This document shows, one piece after another, positions 46,290 through 57,400 of a stretch of DNA of 64,000 nucleotides. The translations under genes and the position numbers were made by a program. Under the pieces are notes generated by a model, which did no database searches, was not told the DNA's origin, and worked only from the letters and a program-made list of their open reading frames with translations. Position 1 is the first letter of the stretch. Each line of letters starts with the position of its first letter. Source of the DNA: Hydnum rufescens UP504 (taxonomy: Eukaryota > Basidiomycota > Agaricomycetes > Cantharellales > Hydnaceae); the NCBI GenBank assembly GCA_014904985.1, contig MU128977.1:35648-99647 (forward strand), written 5' to 3'.

Positions 46290-47880
46290 TACGAACTCGT
46301 GATCAAGAAATCCAAGAAGCATGAGGTATATAACAATTCATCAGCTCTGACACCTTATCTGGGCACCATTGGATAAGGAGATCGAGGATTCTGAGCCTGT
46401 CGATTGAATTTAGATATAATCTTCTGCCCTTGTGCTTGTCGGTGGAAAGCTTTGAGATTGAACTTCACCGGGATATGTCATTCCCTAATGACTACGAAGC
46501 AAGCCATTCTTTACCTCACCAACCCCTCACAGACCTATTTGTTTGTATCTAATCCCGAAGCCCAGAGTAGGATCCGCTCCTCCCCTCACAATCCGAAAAA
46601 GGTTCCAATGCTGGCGGTCAAGTTAAGCCTCTATATGATGATGGATATGTACGTACGCATGCCACGGGCCTACGTGAGGCGATTCCCATTAGGAACCTCC
46701 TTGCGTGGTTCTAACAACGCTCATCCGCCCACAGTGAGTATCGCCGCAGCACCACGCGTCAAGAACGGCACAGAAGGGGAATCCTGAGCAGTCCAGCGCG
46801 ATATTTACTACCGCGAGAACTTGACGTCCTGCCAGTCCCACTAGGTCCACCAAGGACGCCTCATCGTCTACCAACCACACGGCAGCACCCCGTTCGCCTC
46901 CTGTCTCATCCCCGAAGTCGACGCGGAAATAGCGGAGGACCCATCCTTCAGCCGATTGCTGTGGTCCCACCGTCTCTGGAGGCGAAACGTACGACGTAAT
47001 GCGCCCAACAGCCAGGTGTAGCAGCGCAAGTTCTTCCCATGTAAGACTCGCGACGAGGTGAGCGTCGTTAAATTGGTTCGGTAGTATCCTGACTCGAGAG
47101 CCGGGTTCCACCTGGAACGATGATGGATTCGAGGACAAGGAAAACGGCCGAATGCACACTGTGTGTTCGCGTTTCACATCTTGTCTGGCCAGCGGTCCGA
47201 CGAGCTGAAACCCCTGTCACAAGGCAATCGCTCATTTTCGGACCGATCTGCTTTCGAGGGAAACTCACGATGAGCAAGAGAGAATCTTGTGGTTCTTCGG
47301 TAGTGTGCTGCACGGTGAGCTGGGCAGAAGAGGTGTAATGTGATTTTTTATGCAGAGATGCATGTTCCGCGTGCAGTGCTGGGGAGTGTGAGAGCAAGGA
47401 AATAGGATGGGATGCGCGCTTTGAGGTTTGGTGTCACGGTTGTCGCTTTGGCTGTGCAAGAGAAACCACTTTAGTTAGCTTCTAATTGTTCTAATGTTCC
47501 ACAATTTAAAAAGGTTTTTGATGGACTGGGGACGGCGAGTCGAGAACCTGACGGACCTATCATAAGGCAGTATTTCAAGAAAATGGCGAGAGCGACGGTA
47601 GACATGGTCGCTCGTGATCAGAGATGAAAGTCGCGTCACAACGCTGACATCTGACAGATTTGCATTCATAGAGCAGAGTGTTTATCGGTCGTCATACCGA
47701 CTCATACGTACAGGGGTCATCGCTTGTTATGTATCGGGCAAAGCCATCAATGACCTAGCAAGGAAATAGGGACTCATGTGTCAGAAAATGTTAAAATGTT
47801 TCGTGTTTGCACTGGCACATACTGTAGCAGGAAATGCGTGTGGGTGTTTTCGAAGCTTTTAGCTGTGCAAAAATAACTAC
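46290..47880. repeat. Tandem duplication, left copy (partner 49.84-51.41 kb)
   Basis: Matches the partner from GTGATCAAGAAATCCAAG near 46300 through AACTTCACCGGGATATGTCA, the tRNA-binding gene, and beyond it to the blocks ATGACCTAGCAAGGAAAT and TTCGAAGCTTTTA. Direct orientation, spaced about 3.5 kb start to start. Copies differ by scattered substitutions and small indels. Confidence 0.85.
46671..47605 (-). pseudogene. Broken copy of the tandem CsaA-type tRNA-binding protein gene
   Basis: Colinear with the intact gene at 50222-51142. The start (MSTVALAIFLKYC, 47605) and both OB-fold parts are recognisable, for example SFPRKQIGPKMSDCLVTGV and FRVDFGDETGGERGAAVWL. There are at least two frame changes. 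One is an extra T near 47212, just after VTGV. The other is an 8-nt deletion near 46790, after VVNIAL, which replaces the conserved C-terminus. It is therefore probably not functional. Confidence 0.75.
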
Positions 47881-48429
47881 TGCGAGGCGAGGGCATTCAA
47901 TATTAGTTTCTCCAGTAAAGATGATTGTACAAGAATTCCTGCTTATTAGTAATACGCTGTAGAAAAATTAATCTTCCAGGGCTACCGCAGACATTTATAT
48001 CATGTAACCTATTATCCCCCGAGAGAGGATCCAACCGGGGAGTGGTATGCAGGAGCAGGTGTGGGTGGAGGGGGGAGACCGGGAACCCAACCAAGTGCGT
48101 TATCACAGCTAGTGGTTGGGTGGGGGACCCCTTGGTTGCAATGGTAATGGAAGATAGAAGATAGAAGGACGACGATGTGTCCGGAACTTGCCGGACACGC
48201 GATTTTGCATCCCCTATTCATCAAGGCGATCCCGGTAATAATCTTCGTCTGGTGTTGTCCAGGCAAGTACCTTTGCTGATCGGGAAGTATCCTTCTGTTA
48301 AACTTGCTTCCAACTTGTAGGCCTACCCGGACGGTGTCGTCGCTCTCCATCTCTGCGCGCTTTCCGATAATAGTCCCCATCCGAGAGCTATAAATCACAT
48401 TCCTACTTCAATTTGTACAGTCCCGTGTG
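47881..48429. other. Stretch without a recognised gene
   Basis: No domain found. If the F-box-like gene downstream has 5' exons they should lie here, but I could not identify an F-box helix pair. Confidence 0.4.
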
Positions 48430-49323
48430 ATCGGATGCTCCGAATCATGGGTCAATTTCTCGGAGTTGCGATGCGTTTTCGCCCTGAGTCAAGATTAGAA
48501 ATATGGGACTGGATGACGGGCCAAAGAATGACAGTGTGTATGAGCCGTTTCCTCCACTACCGTTGGATATTTAGCGTTCTTTATTATCCTCTGCGATCAG
48601 GTATTAGACATGAAAGATGGGGATAACTTCCCCTACCGTAATTGTAGTGTTGAATTTTTATGTGTCGCCCACCGAGGGGTCCTTGAAGTCTATCAGATCC
48701 GCATCACCACCACAGGGGCTCTGCCCATCCATACGGTATCGCTTTGCATGCTGCGCCTGAATCTTGAGCAACACCACCTAACTGTTCGGATCAGCGGGAG
48801 TCCACCTTTGTCGCAGTATACTAACCACAGAAACCTCTCGGACTATTCACGGTTCCCTTTTACTTCCTCCACATTGTCTGGGGATGATTATTATCTTACC
48901 ATTCGCTGGGGTGTCAACGGGCCTTCTGTCTTCGCACCGAGGTTGGAGGTCCGATTCCATGTTCCTCTATCTTCTCTTCATCGCTCCCCCCTGTATAGAG
49001 ACACTTTGGCGATACCCTGGAAAACATGGTCAAAGAATGTTTATTTCCACAATGACCTTCGAAGAGATTACGGGATAGATCCACGGACAGATTATGCACG
49101 ACTTCCATGCAATAAAGCAGGATTTATGGCCTGGTCAGATGAGGATGGAACATTCCCATCCTGTCCATCTCACCTCTCGAAGACTTGGTCTCTCAGCTTA
49201 GACGATTCCCCCTACGCCCCACATATGGTTTGCAATGATGAGCACGTGGTATTTTGGGGAGTACATTATCTGTTCATTCCTCCTTGGTGTATCGCTGGAT
49301 TAATCTTCCTCACCTCAAGTTGA
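48430..49323 (+). pseudogene. C-terminal part of an Agaricomycete F-box-like protein
   Basis: The first piece reads GQFLGVAMRFRPESRLEIWDWMTGQ, the strand 'S.LeIWdWkTG' common in Agaricomycete F-box proteins. After a probable splice the long frame 48610-49323 follows, with LRLNLEQHHLTVRISGSPPLSQY, GDDYYLTIRWGVNG, RLEVRFHVPLSSL and LAIPWKTWSKN. These form the usual C-terminal beta-rich half. The N-terminal F-box is not visible upstream, so this is either a remnant or a gene whose first exons I missed. The family's targets are unknown. Confidence 0.45.
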
Positions 49324-49837
49324 AATGTGCTGTGAGGCCGGCCGAAGATCAGATGACGATGAAGATTCGGTTCGGGTTTATAAATTGGTCATATTAACCA
49401 TGTGGTGATGGCCGTGTCTACATCGAGCCCCAAGACGGGGGTGAGTACAGAGGAGTCAGCCGCAGGAATACTAGTTGAGGCATTAACTATTCCCAGTTGG
49501 AGGTGGCCTTGGGTCTAGGATTTTTCTTCAGAGAATGGAATCTCAGGGTTTCGCCCATCGCAAAAGAATTCACATTATGATTGACGGGCGCGCCCCCGTT
49601 CAGTAATGCTGTGCTGAACATGGTACTCCATGTCATGGGCCTTTTGTTCGACGTCTTTCCAGTGTCTTTCTTAGGACTCTTGGTTCCCACCGGGCCACCC
49701 TCCCCCCCACCCTTGTCAGCATTTTGGTGTTGGGTTTCCTCGACTTGCTTGTACCAGATATTTTTGTAATGCACGATCTCTCTGTGAATGTCGCCATCTA
49801 CCTTTCTCGGTGACTGCAGATTCGAAGGATTCATACT
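49324..49837. other. Stretch with one low-complexity open frame
   Basis: A minus frame at 49858-49487 (KGGGEGGPVGTKSPKKDTGK) is polar and low in complexity, with no known domain. Not called as a gene. Confidence 0.35.
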
Positions 49838-51405
49838 TTCTGTGATCAAGAAATCCAAGAGGCACGAGGTATATAAGAATTCATCAGCTCTGACCCCTTA
49901 TCTGGGTACCATTGGATAAGGAGATCGAGGATTCCGAGCCTGTCGATTGAATTTAGATATAATCTTCTGGGCCCTTGTGCTTGTCGGTGGTAAGCTTTGA
50001 GGTTGAACTTCACCGGGATATGTCATTCCCTAATGACTACGAAGCAAGCGATTCTTTAGCTCACCAACCCCTCACAGACCTATTTGCTTGCATCTACTCC
50101 CGAAGGCCATAGTAGGATCCACTCCTCCCCTCACAGCCCGAAAAAGTTTCCAAGTCTGGCGGTCAAGTCAAGCCTCTATATGCTATATGATAATCTATAT
50201 GTACGTACGCATGCCATGGGCCTACGCGAGGCGATTCCCATTAGGAACCTCCTTGCGTGGTTCCAGCAACGCTCGTCCGCCCACAGTGAGTATCGCCGCA
50301 GCACCACGCGTCAAGAATGGCGCAGAAGGGGAATCCTGAGCAGTCTCCGGCTCCAGCGCGATATTTACCACCGCGAGCACTTGACGTCCAACCAGTCTCG
50401 CTAGGTCCACCAAGGATGCCTCATCGTCTACCAACCACACGGCAGCATCCCGCTCACCTCCCGTCTCATCCCCGAAATCGACGCGGAAATAATGGAGGAC
50501 CCATCCTTCGGCCGATTGCTGTGGTCCCACCGTCTCTGGAGGCGAAACGTACGACGTAATGCACCCAACAGCCAAGTGCACCAGTGCAAATTCCTCCCAT
50601 GTAAGATCACGCGGATTACTCGCGACGAGGTGACCAGTGGTAAATTGGGTTGGTAGTATCCCGACTCGCGAGCCGGGTTCCACCTGGAACGATGATGGAT
50701 TCGAGGACAAGGAAAACGGCCGAATGCACACTGTGTGTTCGCGTTTCACATCTTGTGTGGCCAGTGGTCCCACGGGCTGAACCCCTGTCACGAGGCAATC
50801 GCTCATTTTGGGCCCGATCTGCTTTCGAGGGAAATTGATCACGGTGAGCAAGAGAGAATCTTGTAGCTCTTCGACGGTGTGCTGCACGGTGAGTTGAGCA
50901 GAAGACGTGTAATGTGATTTTTTATGCAGCGAGGCATGTTCTGCGTGTAGTGCTGGGGAGAGTGTGAGAGTAAGGAGATAGGATGGGATGCGCGCTTTAA
51001 GGTTTGGTGTCAGGGTTGTCGCTTTGGCTGTCCAAGAGAAACCGCTTTAGTTAGCTGGTGGACCGGGGACGGCGAGTGGAGGACCTGACGGACCTATCGT
51101 AAAGCAGCATTTCAAGAAAATGGCGAGAGTAACAGTAGACATGGTCGCTAGTGATCGGAGATGAAAGTCATGTCACAATGCTAACATCTGACATATTCGC
51201 ATTCATAGAGTAGATTGTTTATCAGTCGTCATACGTACAGGGGGTCATCGCTTATCATGCATCGAGCAAAATTGTCAATGACCTAGCAAGGAAATGGGGA
51301 CTCATTTGTCAGAAAAGTTAAAATCTCTCGCGTGTGTGCTGGCACGTACTGTAGAAATGCCTCCTCCATAGTTGTGGGTAATTTCGAAGCTTTTAACCGC
51401 CTTGC
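49838..51405. repeat. Tandem duplication, right copy (partner 46.29-47.88 kb)
   Basis: Begins at TGTGATCAAGAAATCCAAG and ends near TTCGAAGCTTTTAAC. It contains the intact tRNA-binding gene and about 350 bp on its 3' side plus 250 bp on its 5' side. Confidence 0.85.
50222..51142 (-). CDS. Protein with two tandem CsaA-type tRNA-binding (OB-fold) domains
   Basis: The ATG at 51142 gives a 49-nt first exon (MSTVTLAIFLKCCFTI). A 66-nt intron (51093-51028, CTAAC branch, GACAG acceptor) leads to AKATTLTPNLKARIPSYLLTLTL, for 284 aa in total. The first domain (residues about 10-140) has KARIPSYLLTL, YTSSAQLTVQHTVEELQ and LLTVINFPRKQIGPKMSDCLV. This is the CsaA/tRNA-bind signature ('kaRkPaYkL', 'SSAQit..yt.eeL', 'VvNFpprqIGpf.SevLvlG'). 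The second (about 165-284) repeats the plan in weaker form: LHLAVGCITSYV, YFRVDFGDETG, LVGRQVLAVVNI, ILTVGG, KEVPNGNRLA. CsaA-type OB folds bind tRNA or act as export chaperones in bacteria. A two-domain fungal form suggests tRNA or RNA binding, but no activity is proven. Confidence 0.75.
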
Positions 51406-51897
51406 AGTAACGAGCACGAGGCACCAAGCTCACTTGGCTGTCACCCATCGCGATTCCCCGCCCGCACAACCGGGATGCCAGTATTGTGGGCCATCCTGCA
51501 CACCTGTCAAAAACACTCCTTGCATAATCTGCCGACTTGGTCGGGTGGTGCATCGGCAGCCAAGTGGCATGTGCAAGCGGTCTACGGAAATAGTCGCAGT
51601 TCCCATGGTGCGCATTCATACCACTCCATGCGGGGTAAAACTTTGATCCTCCACAACTATCTTTGGGCGGAGTTGAGCAGCGGCCCGCGAATAGGGACGA
51701 CGAATCTCTGGCCCTCTTGTCACCCGAACTGTTGTAGGACTCCTTCATCAGAGAGGTGCCGCTTCCCATATCCACTTGGGTAGAGTTCACCTATTCACTG
51801 AATTTTTCTTCGATCTTCTTACCGACAGGGGAATATACTACTAAGATTAGTATAAATAGAGCAAATCTTGAGGATCAAGCCCCAGATCTGTGTCCCC
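51406..51897. other. Intergenic stretch upstream of the MFS gene
   Basis: No gene recognised. A TATA-like TATAAATAG at about 51852 lies some 45 bp before the MFS start codon. Confidence 0.45.
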
Positions 51898-54851
51898 ATG
51901 GCTACCTCAGACCTCCAAGAGACCAAGCTTGATGCCAAGTCCCAGACTAGCGTTCATGACAAGCACGATCCTACACTCGCTAATCATCCTTTCGTTGAGA
52001 GCAACGCGATTCCCCTCCCAGAGAAACGTAGAAAAAAGGTGCCGCCATCGTCTATTAAAAGCTTTTCTGTCCCGCTAAATAATTAGTGAACACACTCTAG
52101 GGGATTCTCGGATTTTTTGGCGGACTTAGTCGGGAAGACGCGGAAGAAATCGAACGGCTGGCGGAGAACGTCACCTACACGAAAGAAGAAGAGATGGCGG
52201 TAAGGTGGAAGGTCGATTTACGTGTTTTGCCAATTATCATCCTCAGGTATTCTTCTTAGCCAAATTGTCTCACAGATGACTGACGTTTAGTTTCATGGGA
52301 CCAATTTAGTTATATATGTATGTGCGCCAGTTTGGGATGTTGGCTTGACTGTCTGATTTCTTCTTTGCGGTCCGCTCGCAGTTAATCAATTCGGTATGCA
52401 AGGACCCACGGCTGGTATCCGTTTCTCCAGACTCATCGCGCCTCCTCTTCATTAACAATATAGATCGCACCAATATGTTAAGCGCTCTTTCAGTTTCTAA
52501 TTGATATATATCTCAGCTGACTTTCTTCACTTTGTGTTAAGCGGTAACGCCCATGTACTTCCAGAATTCAACAAGAATTTCGTGAGTGTGCCATGCTGAC
52601 TATACACCTTTCTCTCACGACGAGACTAATACGATCCTTCCCAATTATTATACAGGACATCACCAACAACAACAGATGGACTTTGGTGTTGTCGTAATGC
52701 GCCCTCAACCTGTTGCGTTCCCGCTCTCGGTTTTCTAATGTGCAAATCCCCGACAGCATCTTTTATGTCGGTTACTGTTTGCTTGAAATCCCTGCCAACA
52801 GTAGGTGCTCCACCAGTGAATTTGCACTGTTTTGTTTCTCAAACGTACTCCCAATGCAGTCCTCCAGCGACACATTGGAGCTAACCGCTTGTAAGTGGAT
52901 TTCTAAGACTCCCTGGATGATATCGATCATCATTTTTTTGGCCTAGTTTCTTCATGTCGCTGGCGTGGTGGGGCATAAGCTCACTGAGCTTTGTCTATTC
53001 AAAGGGCTTTAAAGCCATTCTCGCTCTCAGGTCGATATCTATTTTGTGTCTTTCCGGATGAAAGGCTTTAAATCTGATGTCCATCTCAGAGTTTTGTTAG
53101 GCATTGGAGAGGCGAGTAATGCTCCCCTATATGACAATAATTGACCCTAGAGACAACGCTCCCTTAGGCTGGATATTACGCTGGGATGATCTATTATTTA
53201 AGCTTCTGGCGCGTGGGACCAAACAAGAGTCGTCCTCGGGTGACATGAATTGACACGGACATAATCTAGGTACAAACGTAGGGAATTGGCGTTCCGTATT
53301 TCTCTCTGCATGACTGGTGAGCTTTGTTTGCGCGGACACCTTCGAATGTTTGGCTAAACTTGCCTTTTCTGTGGGCAGGTGTGGTGCCAGGATGGATCGG
53401 TGTGAGTCGGCTATCCAGATCTGCGGGTGGTGGAAATCTTTGAGCAAGAACTTTGGAAATTTAGAGCTTGCTGGCCTTTGGCCTTGTTCGAGCGCACACT
53501 TCGGTTTTGAAAGGGTGGCAATTCCTCTACCTCGTCGAGGTATGCTTCCGATATCACGATTTCAGTCTCAGACTCACGGCTATCCACACAGGCCGTTCCA
53601 ACATTGGTCATGGCCGTCGTCATCCTTATATGGCTTCCGGCATTTCCTTTCTCATGCACATTCCTTACCACCCGCGAAAAGGCCATAGCCCAGGCCCGCT
53701 TACGCGAGCATAGGCCCAAGAGTCATGGTGGCGCGTCAGGATGGGAGGGTATTAAGCTGGTCTCGAAAGATATCACGGTCTGGGCTTTTGTCATTCTTTA
53801 CACAAGCTGTCAGTCCTCCCTTGATCGTTACATCGATGATTCGTATATTGACGCCCACGGCTTCATCTTTTAATAGTTGTGAGTACATTCTGTCGTTGCT
53901 CGTTGCTTGGTGCTTGGGCGGGTTCTATGTTGACATCAAAATAAAGAACACTTGTGTTGCTACGATCAGTTATTTCCTTCCTACAGTGCGTTCTAACATG
54001 TCGAATCTCTTCAGCCGATTTGCTGATTTGCAACCCACTCGCACTGCCCCTGTAGCTCATCAAAGCCCTTGGTTACACGTCGATTCAAGCCCAGGGCCTT
54101 ACGGTTGGACCATATCTCGTTGGTTGGGGATTCGTCTGGGCGCAGGCCTACGATAGCGATAGGACAAAGGACCGCGGGTACCACGTTATGGCATCCGCCA
54201 GCGTCGGGCTCGTGGGCTATATTATCCTCGCCACATGCGCTGAGAAGGCACATGGCGCGAGTTACTTCGCCATGTATCTCATCACTGGGGGCGCCTATTC
54301 CATGTTTCCCCTTGTCATGTGCGTAATTACTATTGGATTCTTTTTACCGTCAAGACTAACCTTGCTGCCGTTGGGTGCATTGCTAGGAGTTGGGCTGCTA
54401 ATACACTGGCTCCAACGTCGAAGCGAGGAGTTGGAACCGCGCTCATCGTTTCGGTTTCCAACTGCGTTTCGATGTTAGTTCAATTCCTAAACATCGTGCC
54501 ATCGTACATTCCGCTGGTCGCTGAATTTTGGGTACCCTTAGTGCCTCGCCACAGATTTATTTCGACCCGAAGGATTCGTTTAGGAAAGCCCACGCGCTGT
54601 CGGCCGGGTAAGTCAATCTACAGCTCTTGTCCCCTTTCCTACTGCTAAGATTCCCTCGAAAACAAAAAAAAAATAGATTCATGGGTCTGGCGATCCTATC
54701 GGCGTTATTCATCCGCACGAGACTGTCGATGCTGAACAAACAGAAAGTGCGTGCCTTGGCGGCGTTGTCCAAGGAAGAGAAGGAACTAGTGTATGCGGAT
54801 GGTCTTGAGGAGCTTCCGGACGATGATCTCAGATATGTTTACATGACGTGA
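51898..54851 (+). CDS. MFS carrier, Dal5/Tna1-type (anion:cation symporter family)
   Basis: The ATG at 51898 follows a TATA-like box. The spliced reading gives PEKRRKKGILGFFGGLSR, then RWKVDLRVLPIIIL, then the conserved first-helix end YIFNQFDRTNIGNAHVLPEF. That end is spread over exons of 8, 12 and 13 nt (52310-52317, 52382-52393, 52464-52476). It continues FYVGYCLLEIPANILQRHIGANR, RVLLGIGEAGYYAGMIYYLSFWYKRRELAFRIS, GWIGSLLAFGL, WQFLYLVEAVPT, ALGYTSIQAQGLTVGPYLVG, SWAANTLAPTSKRGVGTAL and GFMGLAILSALFIRTRL, ending in an acidic tail. Two introns (53112-53167 and 53209-53269) use GC donors. The 'LDRTNIGNA' motif and 'GiGEAG..pG' are typical of Dal5/Tna1-like carriers for vitamins or organic anions such as nicotinate or allantoate. 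The splice around 53810-53970 is not fully resolved. Confidence 0.75.
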
Positions 54852-54864
54852 AATGATGACCATA

Positions 54865-55359
54865 CTGTCCTATTTCAACCATAGGTTCACTCAAAATCTG
54901 TGTGACACCCCTCCATCTGTAGTTTGCCAGTTTGAACTGCTGTGTGACCTGTGACCAACAAAGAACTGAGTTCACCATATGGAGAATGCATCCATGGCTG
55001 TGACCAAATGTCCCCATCTTCTATTGGGTTCTGGAGGATATTAATGATGAAACACTGCAGGTGACAGGGGCATGTGAAGAAGGTCACTTCCAAGGTGGCA
55101 GATTTTGGCAATGGTAGGATGAAGATTAATAGCTTCACTTGATTATCTTGGTTTTCATATATACTGTTAGCTTCATACAAGTGAAAACAAGCAGGTACCA
55201 CAGTTGCTATAAACCTCCTGAAAAAAATTCAGGAAAATATATTTCAAGGGAAGCCTTTTCATAGTTTACAAGGGTCTGTGATGTGTGACATCATGGCTGG
55301 GGGGTTCAGTTCATGAGTCCCTGTGACCTGTGACCGAACCTATGGTCAAAATAGGACAG
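54865..55359. mobile_element. MITE-like element with 24-bp terminal inverted repeats
   Basis: The left end CTGTCCTATTTCAACCATAG (54865 on) and the right end (55336-55359, inverted) match at 22 of 24 positions. The element is 495 bp, has no coding capacity, and contains repeated TGTGACCTGTGACC blocks near both ends. It lies 14 bp after the stop codon of the MFS gene. Target duplications are not clear. Confidence 0.65.
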
Positions 55360-55373
55360 AAAGTTAGGCCCTG

Positions 55374-55985
55374 TTCAGTTGCAAGAATCTGGATTCTTGG
55401 GTCAGATTCTTGCCACATTCTCTGGAGATTCTTTTTGCTCTGAAAAAGAATCTTGAGTGCTCAGGGAGCTCCGTAGATTCTTCAAAACAAGGATGCAGTT
55501 GATGGGTCAGATTCCCACATCAATTTCGGTATTTCTCGCGGATTTTGATGTGGCCAAATTATTGGGTCCTTTTATTATGCTCTTGGCACTGTCCTTTGAT
55601 ACATTCCCACTGTCAGCCAAATAAGGAAAAACAACTTGTTAATTAATGTCCTGAGCTCTGCACAGTGGTCTGGGGTTTGGGGTGCCCCCACGAGCCCTGT
55701 GCAGTAGCCAGGGTCTGCAGGGTATCCCCACAATGCCTGGCTGTTGTCTACCAAATAAGGAAATAAAATTTGCCCTGAGTGCACTTGGTCCTATGTAGCA
55801 GAAAGAAATGTGTGGCATCCCTACAATAGTTCCCAGCAAGCCCCACTTAGCAGAATGAGGTCTGTGGGATGTTCCCACCCTACCAAGCTACTACAGGAGT
55901 TTCTGTAGTACTTGGTCTGGGATTGAATTGGGCTCATTGGACCATGAGAATCTGACCCATCAACTGTAGTCCCAACTAGGTCTTG
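55374..55985. mobile_element. Second MITE-like inverted-repeat element
   Basis: A perfect 19-bp inverted repeat (CAGTTGATGGGTCAGATTC at 55496-55514 and its complement at 55948-55966) bounds a 471-bp non-coding block. A weaker outer pair (GGCCCTGTTCAGTTG near 55375 and AACTAGGTC near 55980) suggests the true ends are further out. Inside, the block CCAAATAAGGAA occurs twice, at about 55617 and 55750. Confidence 0.5.
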
Positions 55986-57104
55986 CTAGCAGAAGCAGGC
56001 TGGTCAGCCACTTTCCACATCATATTAGATACAATGAGCATTGCATTTATTATATCTAACTAGATGTTTACACCAGGGGGCCCCCAGGGGCCCCTGCAAT
56101 ACAATCAAGGGGCCTGCCAAATTATGCATTATTAATTAATTAATTAATATTAATATTATTATATTAGTATATACATCCACAGGTGCCCAGTGGGGCTCAC
56201 CCTGTGCCCAAGAAGAGCAGCCAGAGGCTGCTCTTCTTGTGCAATTGTAGCTAAAGAAAAAAAAGACTCACCTAAAGAGAATATTTACCTTATAACCTCA
56301 GCTGGGGGCCTGGGTTCCATTTTCATGATCCCTCATTGTTGTTTTCATTCGTGGGGTTGTTTGCAGGGTTGTTCATGGGGTTGTTTACAGTTTTTGTTCA
56401 TGGGGTGTCATTTGGTGGGTTGGTGATTGGGTGTTCATGTGGATTCTGGGGCAGGATCTAGAAATATAAGGAATCTATTAGTTGAACATGAATGCAGCGC
56501 AAAAAGAACAGCTTGTGCTGCTCTTTTTGTGCCACAAGAAGAAGAATATAAATAAAAATAATAATAAAACTTACCTTGTAGTACCACACCTGCCATGGTG
56601 GGTGTGAGGTACTCAATCCTGCACTAGAGCTGTGCACTCTGGCTTGTACATGCTGCATGGGGGTTTGTATGGCTCCTCCCTGCACCCCATCATTCAGGTG
56701 TCGATAGGTGGGGTTGTGGGGGTTTTCATGTGGGTATCATTTGTGCAGGAAGTGATGACCTAGAATATAAGTTTGTATGTTAGTTAAGAGTTAAACACTG
56801 TGCAAAAAGAGCAGCTTTCACTGCTCTTTTTGCATGGTGTTGGAGGGATAAATCCCTACACCATAGAATCCTCATCTGAAGCTGATTTTTCAACCAAACA
56901 AATGAATTGATCATCCATCCAGTCTTTAATTTTCAAACTGTTCATTCATTGGAGAAACAGTCCAAATTCTACATGTCCAAAACCCATCATTCCACGTCAT
57001 TCCTTTGCCTTAAGGGTGAAGAATTGTGATTATGTAATGACATGGACTGTGCCTGGCCTTTGTTCTGGACCTGTGGACCTGTCACATGATTCAGAAAGGG
57101 ATTA
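55986..57104. repeat. AT-rich tract with three long hairpins at about 300-bp spacing
   Basis: Hairpins lie at 56209-56239 (14-bp perfect stem, 3-nt loop), 56497-56532 (16-bp stem with one mismatch and one G-T pair) and 56801-56834 (14-bp perfect stem). Each stem is built on (A)AAGAGCAGC or a close variant. An ATTA/TTAAT simple repeat sits at about 56127-56170. Between the hairpins are GTTCATGGGG-type short repeats. No coding potential. Confidence 0.7.
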
Positions 57105-57400
57105 TGTCACTCTCAAGGAGTATTCTTTGAATTTCTCTGTCAGTTTTGATTGGATTGACTCGGAACAACTGCTCCCAGAAAGATATGAATTGTACTTATC
57201 GAATGGCACCAAACACGAAATGAAAGGATCAAAAATGCGGTCCCTGTAACAATATCTTTCCATGATTCATACTCTGAAGGAGTATTTCTTGATTTTTGAA
57301 GCCAATTCTTATTGGATTCATTTGTGAGTACCACTCCCTAAAAGCTGTTAAAAATGCACATCAAAGCATACCAAGGGAAAAATGAGCGGTGTAGAAGATG
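57105..57400 (-). repeat. Two inverted copies of the dispersed module
   Basis: Copies start at about 57105 (CTCAAGGAGTATTCTTTG, CAGTTTTGATTGGATTGACT, CTGCTCCCAGAAAG) and about 57270 (CTGAAGGAGTATTTCTTG ... AAAAATGCACATCAAAGCAT, ACCAAGGG). Relative to 3.5-3.8 kb and 59.9-60.3 kb they are in inverted orientation. Confidence 0.55.

Noticed and set aside
53209..53240. In-frame reading RVGPNKSRPR as part of the MFS carrier
   Set aside because: It lies between SFW and YKRRELAFRI, and no GT donor after it keeps phase; treating it as intron with a GC donor restores the family motif exactly.
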